A DNA stretch of 9,855 nucleotides, taken from positions 1 through 9,855 of the forward strand of contig WLFI01000017.1 of NCBI GenBank assembly GCA_009703845.1. Direction: 5' to 3'. Position 1 is the stretch's first letter. Each line of letters begins with the position of its first letter. Made by a program: the position numbers and the translations under genes. The notes under the pieces were generated by a model. It was not told where the DNA came from. It saw only the letters and a list, made by a program, of their open reading frames with translations, and made no database searches. This DNA is from Actinomycetota bacterium. GTDB taxonomy: Bacteria; Actinomycetota; Actinomycetes; Actinomycetales; Microbacteriaceae. Shown piece by piece: positions 1-6,973 of this stretch.

Positions 1-98
1 GGCCCGACTTCGACCGGCAATCGCTATGGAATGCCATAGTCGCCTTCACTAATCGTGATCGTCGATTTGGTGGCGCGGTTGACAAGCCCGCCAAGTAG
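1..98 (+). CDS. uppS: Isoprenyl transferase / undecaprenyl diphosphate synthase, C-terminal fragment
   Basis: This is a 3' fragment of 31 codons, read in frame from base 3 and ending at TAG 96-98; the start lies outside the window. The peptide begins PDFDRQSLWNAIVAF and continues with NRDRRFGG. It closely matches the C-terminal end of cis-prenyltransferases of the UppS family; E. coli UppS, as I recall it, has PDFDEQDFEGAL followed by ANRERRFGG near its end. In that family the terminal RxRRFGG segment lies at the dimer interface near the substrate site. The enzyme makes the C55 (or shorter) polyprenyl diphosphate carrier used for peptidoglycan. It lies 63 nt upstream of glyS, and its last codons overlap the predicted glyS promoter. 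The identification rests on a short peptide, but the motif is distinctive. Confidence 0.85.
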   Translation, partial: PDFDRQSLWNAIVAFTNRDRRFGGAVDKPAK

Positions 99-107
99 AC
101 TGATAAC
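79..107 (+). promoter_or_regulatory. Predicted sigma-70-type promoter for the glyS operon
   Basis: A perfect -35 hexamer TTGACA (79-84) is followed, after a 17-nt spacer, by GATAAC (102-107), which matches the TATAAT consensus at four of six positions. Transcription would start near 114, giving a leader of about 48 nt before the chosen glyS start. The -35 lies inside the last codons of uppS. No T-box or other leader structure is visible, and the leader is too short for one. Confidence 0.55.
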
Positions 108-151
108 TTCCCACAAAGTCGTCTCAGCAGCCAGCTAGACGCTAGAAACAT

Positions 152-155
152 GGAG
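152..155 (+). promoter_or_regulatory. Ribosome binding site that decides the glyS start
   Basis: GGAG lies 6 nt upstream of the GTG at 162. The in-frame ATG at 150 overlaps this GGAG and has no purine-rich Shine-Dalgarno of its own upstream. The GTG is therefore the better start. Confidence 0.6.
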
Positions 156-161
156 TTCAAA

Positions 162-1541
162 GTGGCCAACCCAAATCGTCTCGACTCAGTTATTTCGCTG
201 GCCAAGCGCCGCGGATTCGTCTTTCCAGCCGGAGAAATCTATGGCGGAACCAGATCAGCTTGGGACTACGGACCCTTGGGTGTCGAACTCAAAGAAAACA
301 TCAAGCGTCAGTGGTGGCGCACGGTCGTGGGCAGCCGCGAAGACGTGGTTGGTCTTGACTCATCGGTCATTCTGCCACGCAAGGTTTGGGAGGCTTCGGG
401 ACACGTTCGCGAGTTCGTCGACCCGCTAATCGAGTGCACCTCTTGCCACAAGCGCTTTCGCGCAGACCACCTAGAAGAAGCCTTCGAAGAAAAGAAGGGT
501 CGCGCACCGCAGTCTTTGAATGAAGTGCCGTGCCCAAACTGTGGCACCAAAGAGGCGTGGACCGAGCCAAAGATGTTCAACGGCTTGCTCAAAACCTACC
601 TCGGCCCGGTCGAAGACGAGAGTGGAATGCACTTTCTTCGCCCAGAAACCGCTCAGGGCATCTTCGTAAACTTTGCCAACGTGCTTGGTGCGTCGCGCAT
701 GAAGCCTCCATTCGGCATCGGCCAGATCGGCAAGTCGTTCCGCAACGAAATCACGCCAGGTAACTTCATCTTCAGAACTCGCGAGTTCGAGCAGATGGAG
801 ATGGAGTTTTTCGTCGAGCCTGGCACCGACGAGCAGTGGCACGACTACTGGATCGAGCAGCGCCTGGCTTGGTACACCGACCTTGGCATCAACCCAGACA
901 ACCTGCGTCTGTTCGAGCACCCGAAAGAGAAGCTTTCGCACTACTCAAAGCGCACGGTTGACATCGAATACCGTTTCGGTTTTCAGGGCAGCGAGTTCGG
1001 CGAGCTCGAGGGTATCGCCAACCGTACCGACTTCGACCTTTCGACCCACTCGAAAGAGTCTGGCGTCGACTTGTCTTACTTCGACCAGGCCAAAGGTGAG
1101 CGCTGGGTACCTTATGTAATCGAGCCGGCTGCCGGCCTAACCCGATCGCTCATGGCTTTCTTGGTTGACGCTTACGCCGAAGACGAGGCTCCGAACACCA
1201 AGGGCGGCGTGGATGTTCGCACCGTACTTCGACTCGACTATCGTCTCGCGCCGGTAAAGGCCGCGGTCTTGCCGCTCTCGCGCAACGAAGACCTTTCTCC
1301 GGTTGCTCGCAACCTAGCTCAAGAACTTCGCGGGTATTGGAACATCGACTTCGATGACTCAGGTGCCATTGGTCGCCGTTACCGTCGTCAAGACGAAATC
1401 GGAACGCCGTTCTGCATCACCGTCGACTTCGACTCGCTCGAAGACCAGGCGGTCACCGTTCGTGAGCGCGACACCATGGCTCAAGAGCGAGTGTCGCTCA
1501 CCAACCTTCGCGGCTACCTAGCGGAACGCCTGATCGGCTAA
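162..1541 (+). CDS. glyS: Glycyl-tRNA synthetase (single-chain, dimeric class II type)
   Basis: This cytoplasmic enzyme charges tRNA-Gly with glycine using ATP. The 459-residue product is the eukaryote-like single-chain type, not the GlyQ/GlyS tetramer. Near the N-terminus it has [13 protein letters not shown] and the WDYGPLG segment. A zinc-ribbon-like insert carries two CxxC pairs (C92/C95 and C124/C127). Class II motif 2 is FRNEITP at about 193-199, followed by [12 protein letters not shown]. Motif 3 is [10 protein letters not shown], with G325 and R328. The C-terminal anticodon-binding domain begins at about residue 350. I chose GTG at 162 over the in-frame ATG at 150, which would add only four residues, because GGAG is correctly spaced only for the GTG. 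It is the first gene of a five-gene run, with dusB starting 4 nt after its stop. Confidence 0.96.
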   Translation: MANPNRLDSVISLAKRRGFVFPAGEIYGGTRSAWDYGPLGVELKENIKRQWWRTVVGSREDVVGLDSSVILPRKVWEASGHVREFVDPLIECTSCHKRFRADHLEEAFEEKKGRAPQSLNEVPCPNCGTKEAWTEPKMFNGLLKTYLGPVEDESGMHFLRPETAQGIFVNFANVLGASRMKPPFGIGQIGKSFRNEITPGNFIFRTREFEQMEMEFFVEPGTDEQWHDYWIEQRLAWYTDLGINPDNLRLFEHPKEKLSHYSKRTVDIEYRFGFQGSEFGELEGIANRTDFDLSTHSKESGVDLSYFDQAKGERWVPYVIEPAAGLTRSLMAFLVDAYAEDEAPNTKGGVDVRTVLRLDYRLAPVKAAVLPLSRNEDLSPVARNLAQELRGYWNIDFDDSGAIGRRYRRQDEIGTPFCITVDFDSLEDQAVTVRERDTMAQERVSLTNLRGYLAERLIG

Positions 1542-1545
1542 ACAA

Positions 1546-2721
1546 GTGACACTAGCCGCCAAGCCGGCGTTGCAGTACGGCAAGATTTCGATCGCCACTC
1601 CGGTGGTGCTAGCTCCTATGGCCGGCATCACCAATACCGCGTTTCGACGTCTATGCCGCGAATTCGGCGGTGGTCTGTATGTTTCTGAGATGGTTACCTC
1701 GCGTGCCCTTGTCGAGCGCACCGAAGAGTCACTTCGATTGGTCGGTCATCACGAGAGTGAAGACATTCGCTCGGTGCAGCTCTATGGCGTAGACCCAAAA
1801 ACCATTGCCGATGCCGTCACCATGCTGGTGGCCGAAGACCGTGCCGACCACATTGACTTGAACTTTGGCTGCCCTGTGCCCAAGGTGACCAGAAAGGGCG
1901 GCGGCGCTGCCTTGCCTTGGAAGCAAGACCTCTTCGCTTCAATCGTCAACGCTGCGGTTCGCGCTGCCGGCGAGGTTCCGGTCACCGTCAAGATGCGCAA
2001 AGGTATCGACGCCGACCACCTCACCTACATCGACGCCGGTAAAGCGGCCAGAGATGCCGGAGTGGCTGCCGTTGCGCTTCACGGTCGCACAGCATCCGAC
2101 TATTACAGCGGAACAGCCGACTGGAACGCTATTGCAGACTTGAGACAGGCCATCCCAGATGTTCAGGTGCTTGGCAACGGCGACATTTGGTCGGCGGGTG
2201 ACGCCATTCGAATGATGCGTCAAACCGGCGTAGACGGCGTCGTGGTTGGTCGCGGATGCTTGGGCCGCCCTTGGCTGTTCGGTGACCTTCAAGCGGCTTT
2301 CGATGAATACCTGCGCGACCCAAACTCGAACGCCGCGATTGACCCAATTCAGCCAAGCCTCGGCGAGGTGGCCGATGCATTCAAGCGCCACGCAGAGCTG
2401 CTGGTGGAGTTTTTCGAAAGTGAAGAGCACGCCTGTCGCGACATTCGAAAGCACGTGGCCTGGTATTTCAAGGGTTACCCAGTTGGTGGAGAGTTTAGAG
2501 CCGCGTTAGCTCAGGTCGAGAGCCTCGACCACATGGACGAGATTTTGAGCAGACTTGACCGCACCCAGCCATACCCTGGCGAAGAGGCCGAGGGCCCGCG
2601 CGGTCGACTCGGTGGCGCTAAGTCTTGCGCCTTGCCAGAAAACTGGCTTGGTTCACGCGAATTGGTCGGCGACCAGCGTCGAATGCTTGCCGAGGCCGAG
2701 CTCGGGGTGTCTGGCGGATGA
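1546..2721 (+). CDS. dusB: tRNA-dihydrouridine synthase, DusB type
   Basis: This FMN-dependent enzyme reduces uridines in the tRNA D-loop to dihydrouridine, using NADPH. The 391-residue protein opens its TIM barrel with PVVLAPMAGITNTAFRRLC (A23 onward). It has the NFGCP motif with catalytic Cys109, the KMRKG strand (K149), HGRT (H179), and the flavin phosphate-binding GNGD (G210) and GRG (235-237) loops. A helical tRNA-binding tail follows and ends in a Pro/Gly-rich segment typical of actinobacterial members. The GTG at 1546 lacks a clear Shine-Dalgarno, so translation may be coupled to glyS, whose stop is 4 nt upstream. The in-frame TTG at 1570 is a possible shorter start. The stop overlaps the dgt start in an ATGA. 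Confidence 0.94.
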   Translation: MTLAAKPALQYGKISIATPVVLAPMAGITNTAFRRLCREFGGGLYVSEMVTSRALVERTEESLRLVGHHESEDIRSVQLYGVDPKTIADAVTMLVAEDRADHIDLNFGCPVPKVTRKGGGAALPWKQDLFASIVNAAVRAAGEVPVTVKMRKGIDADHLTYIDAGKAARDAGVAAVALHGRTASDYYSGTADWNAIADLRQAIPDVQVLGNGDIWSAGDAIRMMRQTGVDGVVVGRGCLGRPWLFGDLQAAFDEYLRDPNSNAAIDPIQPSLGEVADAFKRHAELLVEFFESEEHACRDIRKHVAWYFKGYPVGGEFRAALAQVESLDHMDEILSRLDRTQPYPGEEAEGPRGRLGGAKSCALPENWLGSRELVGDQRRMLAEAELGVSGG

Positions 2722-3989
2722 CCGATTTTCTAGATGGCTCTTACGAAGCAGCCGACCAAGAGCGATTTGTAGCGGAGGCCAGATCTGGTTTCGAGCGTCG
2801 CACCGAGTTTGCACGCGACCGTGCTCGAGTTCTGCACAGCTCTGCCTTGCGGCGTTTGGGCGCTAAAACCCAGGTTCTAGAACCGGCCGGGGGAGACTTC
2901 GCCAGAACCCGTCTCACCCACTCACTAGAAGTAGCTCAGGTGGGCCGTGAAATGGCCTCAGAACTAGGCGTAAGCCCAGATGTTGTAGACATGGCCTGCT
3001 TGGCTCACGACCTCGGTCACCCGCCATTTGGCCACAACGGTGAACGGGCACTGAATGAGTGGGCCATCGACATCGGCGGCTTCGAAGGCAATGCGCAAAC
3101 ACTGCGCTTGCTCACCAGACTCGAGCCAAAGGTGTTCTCAGACAGTGGGCTGCCGGCCGGATTGAACCTCACCCGAGCAGCGCTTGACGCAACCTGCAAA
3201 TACCCGTGGCCTGCCGAGCGTGCTGTGGCCGACAGCGGTGCCGACCGTTCATCCAAGTTCGGTGTTTATCAAGACGACATGCAGGTCTTCGAGTGGATGC
3301 GCGCCGGCACTCCAGAGGGCAAGAAGTGCATCGAAGCCCAGATCATGGACTTCGCCGATGACGTCGCCTACTCGGTGCACGATTTTGAAGACGCTATTGT
3401 CTCTGGCTTCATCAAACTTGAAGAAGTTGCCGCACCGAGTCAGCGCGACTACCTACTTTCGCAAATCAAGGTTTGGGCCGGCGATCAGTTGTCGGTTGAA
3501 CAACTCGACCAAGCCCTCGCTCGTTTGCAGACTTCGCAGTATTGGCCGAGCGCGTTCGACGGTTCGACTCGTGCTCTGGCCAGCCTGAAAAACCTAACCA
3601 GCGCAATGATCGGTGCGTTCGTTGGTCGAGTCACCGACGCCACCTTGGCAAACGCGAGCAGTGCCATGCTCACTCGATACCGCGCCAACGTTGTCGAAAC
3701 TCCCGAGGTTTTGGCAGAAATTTCTGTGCTCAAGGGCCTAGTTTCGGTTTTCCTGATGTCTCACGAATCTCGTCGCCCGTTCTACGAATGGCAGCGCGCT
3801 ATTTTGAAGGAGCTTGCCGACGCACTTTTGACCCGCGAAGGTGTTGGCCTTGATCAGGTTTGTCAATCGGCGTGGATGCTCGCGCAAACCGACATCGAAC
3901 GAAAGCGCGTCATCGTTGACCAGGTTGCGCTGCTCACCGACCAGAGCGCTCTTGCCATGCACGACAAACTTGTCACTCGCGGACTCTAG
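2718..3989 (+). CDS. dgt: Deoxyguanosinetriphosphate triphosphohydrolase-like HD protein
   Basis: The 423-residue HD-superfamily phosphohydrolase is of the Dgt/SAMHD1-like type, which cleaves dNTPs to a deoxynucleoside and triphosphate. The N-terminal segment FARDRARVLHSSALRRLG followed by KTQV is the family signature. The metal-binding HD set is visible: H68 in RLTHSLEVAQ, H97-D98 in CLAHDLGHPPFGHNGE, and D214/D215 in MDFADDVAYSVHD. Family members differ in substrate preference, so dGTP specificity is not certain. I chose the ATG at 2718 because it overlaps the dusB stop (ATGA) and gives the expected N-terminus; the open frame extends upstream to 2625 only inside dusB. It sits directly before dnaG, a common actinobacterial pairing that joins dNTP control to replication priming. 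Confidence 0.92.
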   Translation: MTDFLDGSYEAADQERFVAEARSGFERRTEFARDRARVLHSSALRRLGAKTQVLEPAGGDFARTRLTHSLEVAQVGREMASELGVSPDVVDMACLAHDLGHPPFGHNGERALNEWAIDIGGFEGNAQTLRLLTRLEPKVFSDSGLPAGLNLTRAALDATCKYPWPAERAVADSGADRSSKFGVYQDDMQVFEWMRAGTPEGKKCIEAQIMDFADDVAYSVHDFEDAIVSGFIKLEEVAAPSQRDYLLSQIKVWAGDQLSVEQLDQALARLQTSQYWPSAFDGSTRALASLKNLTSAMIGAFVGRVTDATLANASSAMLTRYRANVVETPEVLAEISVLKGLVSVFLMSHESRRPFYEWQRAILKELADALLTREGVGLDQVCQSAWMLAQTDIERKRVIVDQVALLTDQSALAMHDKLVTRGL

Positions 3990-3991
3990 GA
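3988..3991 (+). promoter_or_regulatory. Ribosome binding site that decides the dnaG start
   Basis: AGGA overlaps the end of the dgt stop codon and lies 7 nt before ATG 3999. The in-frame TTG at 3993 would leave only 1 nt of spacing, so it is unlikely to be the start. Confidence 0.55.
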
Positions 3992-3998
3992 TTTGACT

Positions 3999-5867
3999 AT
4001 GGCCGGCAAAATTTCGCAGAAAGACATCGAAGAGGTTCGTGCAAGAACCAACATGGTCGATGTCGTTGGCGAATATGTGCAGCTAAAATCGGCAGGCTCT
4101 GGCGAATTCAAAGGCCGTTGCCCATTTCATGACGAGAAGTCACCGTCTTTCACTGTGTCTTCAACCAAGGGTTTTTACCATTGCTTTGGTTGCAAGGTCG
4201 GTGGCAATCTTTTCGATTTCGTTGCCGCCATCGAATCGATTGGTTTTCCAGAGGTGGTCGAGCGCCTAGCTTCGAGGTTAGGTATGACTCTCACCTACGA
4301 AACCGGGGGAGCCGGTAACGCCGAACACAATGCTCGAGCCCGAGTTCTAGAAGCCAACAAGGCAGCGGCCGATTTCTATCGGGCGCAGTTTGATTCACCT
4401 GATGCTGCCCCTGGTCGCGAACTATTGGCAAGCCGTGGCTTCGATGGCGCCGCTTGCGAGCCGTTCGGCATCGGCTGGGCTCCCAAAGGTTGGTCGGCTC
4501 TCACCAACCACTTAAAAACACTCGGATTCACCGACGACGAACAGGTCTTAGCGGGCCTTGCCACCAAGGGTGACCGCGGCCTATTCGACAAGTTTCGCGG
4601 ACGAGTAATTTGGCCGATTCGCGATGCGACCAACGCCGTGATTGGTTTTGGTGCTCGAAAGATTTTTGAAGATGACAACGGCCCTAAATACCTCAACACC
4701 TCTGAGACGCCGGTTTATCACAAGTCTCGAGTGCTCTACGGCATCGATCTAGCTAAGCGTGAAATCTCGAAGCAGCAGCAGGTTGTTGTGGTCGAGGGCT
4801 ACACCGATGTGATGGCCTGCCACCTGGCCGGTGTCACTACGGCCGTTGCCACGTGCGGAACGGCCTTCGGCGACGAACACATTAGGCAACTCAACCGCAT
4901 CTTGTCTGACGATCCTGCAAACCCAGCGGCCGTCATTTTCAACTTTGACCCCGACGAGGCCGGCCAGAAGGCTGCCATGCGTGCCTTCAACGACGCATCC
5001 AAGTTCAATGCTCAAACCTTCATGGCTATCGGCCCTGATGGGTTAGACCCATCAGATTTAAGAACTCAACGTGGCGATGCCGCGGTGGTCGAGATGATCG
5101 CGAGCAAGAAACCCCTGCTCGAGTTCGCCATCGGGCGCAGCATGGCCAAATTCGACCTTGCCTCACGTGAGGGGCAGGTCGGGGCGGCTAGGGCTGCTGC
5201 GGCCCTGCTGGCTCAGATTCAAGACTCCGTTATGCGCTCGGTTTATGAAAAGTTCGTCGCAGACTCGACTTCGCTTGACCGGTCAGACATTGCTGCCTTG
5301 GTTGCCGACGCTTCAAAGAATCAGCGTAAAACCGCCGTTGCCGCGCTTCGAACCTCTGACCCAATTGAGCCAGTCGAAGCAAATGCCGAACAAGACGTTG
5401 AGCTCAATCTCAACGACCCGGTAACCAACGCCGAACGCTGGTTGCTAATTGCGCTAACCCAGGTGCCACAAGCCTGCGACATGGTGAGCTTTGCACGAAT
5501 CGGTAAAACCCACTTCTCATCACCCTGGTACAAAGACATTGCTCGTGCGGTTTACCAGGTCAGAGCATCCGTGGGTGACCAAGATCTCATGCAAAACGTT
5601 CTCGACAGGCTTGAGCCAAAGTTGCACGCCACATTTAGAGATGTCGCAATGGCTCAGATTCCGGCATCTGATGAAGAGGGTCGTGAAAAGTTCGCCATGG
5701 GCGTTCTGAACCGTGCGCTTGAGAAAACCATCGAATACGAAAAGAACACCCTGCGTCAAGATCGACGCCAAGCCGATGCCTTGGGTGACACCGCGAAGGT
5801 CGACGATATCGACCGTCAGATCGCAGCGCTAGACGCCGAAGGCCACTCACTGCGAAAGTCGCGATGA
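3999..5867 (+). CDS. dnaG: DNA primase
   Basis: This is the bacterial primase that makes RNA primers at the replication fork, working with the DnaB helicase. The 622-residue product has the expected three-part layout. The N-terminal CHC2 zinc finger has ligands C41, H44, C62 and C65 (CPFHDE, then YHCFGC). The catalytic core ends in a TOPRIM fold, with E266 in VVVVEGYTDVMA and the acidic pair D317 and D319 in FNFDPDEAG. The C-terminal helical region from about residue 460 would bind DnaB and is the least conserved part. It begins 9 nt after the dgt stop and its stop overlaps the next start in an ATGA, so it is probably part of the same transcript. Nothing looks truncated or mutated. Confidence 0.97.
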   Translation: MAGKISQKDIEEVRARTNMVDVVGEYVQLKSAGSGEFKGRCPFHDEKSPSFTVSSTKGFYHCFGCKVGGNLFDFVAAIESIGFPEVVERLASRLGMTLTYETGGAGNAEHNARARVLEANKAAADFYRAQFDSPDAAPGRELLASRGFDGAACEPFGIGWAPKGWSALTNHLKTLGFTDDEQVLAGLATKGDRGLFDKFRGRVIWPIRDATNAVIGFGARKIFEDDNGPKYLNTSETPVYHKSRVLYGIDLAKREISKQQQVVVVEGYTDVMACHLAGVTTAVATCGTAFGDEHIRQLNRILSDDPANPAAVIFNFDPDEAGQKAAMRAFNDASKFNAQTFMAIGPDGLDPSDLRTQRGDAAVVEMIASKKPLLEFAIGRSMAKFDLASREGQVGAARAAAALLAQIQDSVMRSVYEKFVADSTSLDRSDIAALVADASKNQRKTAVAALRTSDPIEPVEANAEQDVELNLNDPVTNAERWLLIALTQVPQACDMVSFARIGKTHFSSPWYKDIARAVYQVRASVGDQDLMQNVLDRLEPKLHATFRDVAMAQIPASDEEGREKFAMGVLNRALEKTIEYEKNTLRQDRRQADALGDTAKVDDIDRQIAALDAEGHSLRKSR

Positions 5868-6772
5868 CCTCGATCGCGCTAGAGCCGGCTCAGCCAGCAC
5901 AATTTATTGCGGCAATAGAATCGGCCGGGGGCAGCGTTGCGCCGCTGTCGGCCGAGGTAAAGGGCCTGGTCTGGACCGACTACCACCGGCCTGACTTGCT
6001 CAGACAGGTGCTCAGCGAGAACCCGCAACTTACCTGGGTTCAACTGCCATTTGCCGGCGTCGACGCCTTTGTTGACATCTTGGATGCTGCGCCCACGTTC
6101 ACCTGCGCCAAAGGGTCTTACAGTCAGCCGGTCGCAGAACACGCACTTGCCCTGATGCTCGCCTTAGGTCGAACCATTCCAGAGCGTGTGCGCGCTACCA
6201 GTTGGGGCGACAAGTTCGCGGTCAGCTTGTATGAGTCCAAAGTGCTAATCGTTGGCGGAGGAGGCATCACGGCCGAACTATTGCGACTATTGCAGCCTTT
6301 CGGTTGTCCGGTGACCGTGGTGCGAAACTCGAGTGAGCCGATGCCCGGTGCGACTTTGACCATTGGGCTAGACGACCTCAACGAACACTTGGCCGACGCC
6401 GACTTCGTAGTCGTTGCTGCTGCGCTTACGCCACAAACGCTGGGTCTATTCGATTCGAACCGATTCGCGAAAATGAAGCCGACCGCCTACTTAGTGAACA
6501 TAGCCAGGGGTAAGCACGTTGTAACCGATGACCTGATCATCGCTCTAAACACCGGACAGATCGCAGCTGCCGCCCTAGACGTAACCGATCCGGAGCCACT
6601 GCCTGACGGGCATCCGCTCTGGAATTTGAGTAACTGCCTGATCACCCCGCACACAGCCGACACGCCTGCTCAGGTAACGCGCATGCTTGCTGAGCGAATC
6701 GCAAAAAACGTTGAGGCATTCTGCACTGGTGGCGAAATGGTCGGCTTAGTCAACAAAACTCTCGGCTACTAA
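5864..6772 (+). CDS. D-isomer-specific 2-hydroxyacid dehydrogenase family protein
   Basis: This 302-residue NAD(P)-dependent oxidoreductase belongs to the family that interconverts D-2-hydroxyacids and 2-oxoacids. The Rossmann glycine-rich loop is VGGGGI (G131-G134), and the catalytic triad is intact: R215 in NIARGK, E244 in DPEPLPDGHPLW and H263 in ITPHTAD. The N-terminal substrate domain contains VQLPFAGVD and ends with PVAEHALALMLAL. It is on the short side, like the GhrA-type glyoxylate/hydroxypyruvate reductase-like members, so a formate, lactate or phosphoglycerate dehydrogenase role is less likely. The substrate cannot be read from the sequence. Its ATG overlaps the dnaG stop, implying translational coupling. 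It is the last gene of the operon and has no obvious functional tie to primase. Confidence 0.88.
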   Translation: MTSIALEPAQPAQFIAAIESAGGSVAPLSAEVKGLVWTDYHRPDLLRQVLSENPQLTWVQLPFAGVDAFVDILDAAPTFTCAKGSYSQPVAEHALALMLALGRTIPERVRATSWGDKFAVSLYESKVLIVGGGGITAELLRLLQPFGCPVTVVRNSSEPMPGATLTIGLDDLNEHLADADFVVVAAALTPQTLGLFDSNRFAKMKPTAYLVNIARGKHVVTDDLIIALNTGQIAAAALDVTDPEPLPDGHPLWNLSNCLITPHTADTPAQVTRMLAERIAKNVEAFCTGGEMVGLVNKTLGY

Positions 6773-6776
6773 ACAC

Positions 6777-6802
6777 CACCGCCGAAGCGTGCTTTGATTT
6801 TC
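6777..6802 (+). terminator. Weak terminator-like hairpin after the hydroxyacid dehydrogenase gene
   Basis: CACCGC and GCGTG flank a CGAA loop and can form five pairs with one bulged C. A T-rich stretch (CTTTGATTTTC) follows. The stem is short and the T-run is interrupted, so termination may be partial. Confidence 0.35.
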
Positions 6803-6811
6803 TCCCCGAAG

Positions 6812-6840
6812 TTTCATGAGGCACATTTCTTTGGTATTGT
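6812..6840 (+). promoter_or_regulatory. Possible promoter of the tRNA-Asn gene
   Basis: TTTCAT (6812-6817) and TATTGT (6835-6840) are separated by 17 nt and sit at the right distance for a start about 9 nt before the mature tRNA. The -35 matches consensus at only three positions and the -10 at four, so this is tentative. Confidence 0.3.
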
Positions 6841-6856
6841 TAGACGCGTTGTTCAT

Positions 6857-6932
6857 TCCTCGGTAGCTCAATTGGCAGAGCAATCGGCTGTTAACCGATA
6901 GGTTCTTGGTTCGAGTCCAAGCCGGGGAGCCA
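6857..6932 (+). tRNA. tRNA-Asn (anticodon GUU), CCA encoded
   Basis: The full cloverleaf folds by hand. The acceptor stem is TCCTCGG with CCGGGGA, including one T-G pair. The D stem is GCTC/GAGC around the loop AATTGGCA. The anticodon stem is ATCGG/CCGAT with loop CTGTTAA, placing the anticodon GTT at 6890-6892. The variable loop is AGGTT, and the T stem is CTTGG/CCAAG with loop TTCGAGT. The discriminator is G6929, and the genome encodes the 3' CCA (6930-6932). It reads asparagine codons AAC and AAU. It stands alone between two protein operons. Confidence 0.97.
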
Positions 6933-6946
6933 GTTCTTTTCTAAAC

Positions 6947-6962
6947 ACCGCAAGCGGTTTTT
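6947..6962 (+). terminator. Short hairpin with T-run after tRNA-Asn
   Basis: ACCG CAAG CGGT forms a compact stem whose last T runs into five consecutive Ts (6958-6962). The stem is only 4 bp, so termination may be leaky. It ends 2 nt before the Shine-Dalgarno of the next gene, so some read-through from the tRNA promoter could supply that operon. Confidence 0.45.
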
Positions 6963-6963
6963 C

Positions 6964-6969
6964 AGGAGG
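6964..6969 (+). promoter_or_regulatory. Strong ribosome binding site for the histidine-kinase-like gene
   Basis: AGGAGG, a full Shine-Dalgarno core, lies 4 nt before GTG 6974. It is the strongest ribosome binding site in the window and fixes this start as the head of a new translational unit. Confidence 0.65.
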
Positions 6970-6973
6970 CCAC

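Noticed and set aside
99..161. T-box or other riboswitch leader before glyS
   Set aside because: The leader is about 48 nt from the predicted start, far too short for a T-box, and no specifier stem or terminator is visible.
471..941. Reverse-strand open frame of 156 codons opposite glyS
   Set aside because: It lies wholly inside a strongly conserved gene, has no family-like motif, and mirrors the codon pattern of the forward frame.
1939..2454. Reverse-strand open frame of 171 codons opposite dusB
   Set aside because: It is the longest antisense frame but is opposite conserved DusB motifs and its translation shows no domain; it is a shadow of the real gene.
2625..2717. Upstream extension of dgt inside dusB
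   Set aside because: It would add 31 residues with no family match. The ATG at 2718 overlaps the dusB stop and gives the usual Dgt N-terminus.
3993..3998. TTG at 3993 as dnaG start
   Set aside because: Only 1 nt separates it from the AGGA ribosome binding site, whereas ATG 3999 has 7 nt of spacing and gives the common MAG start.
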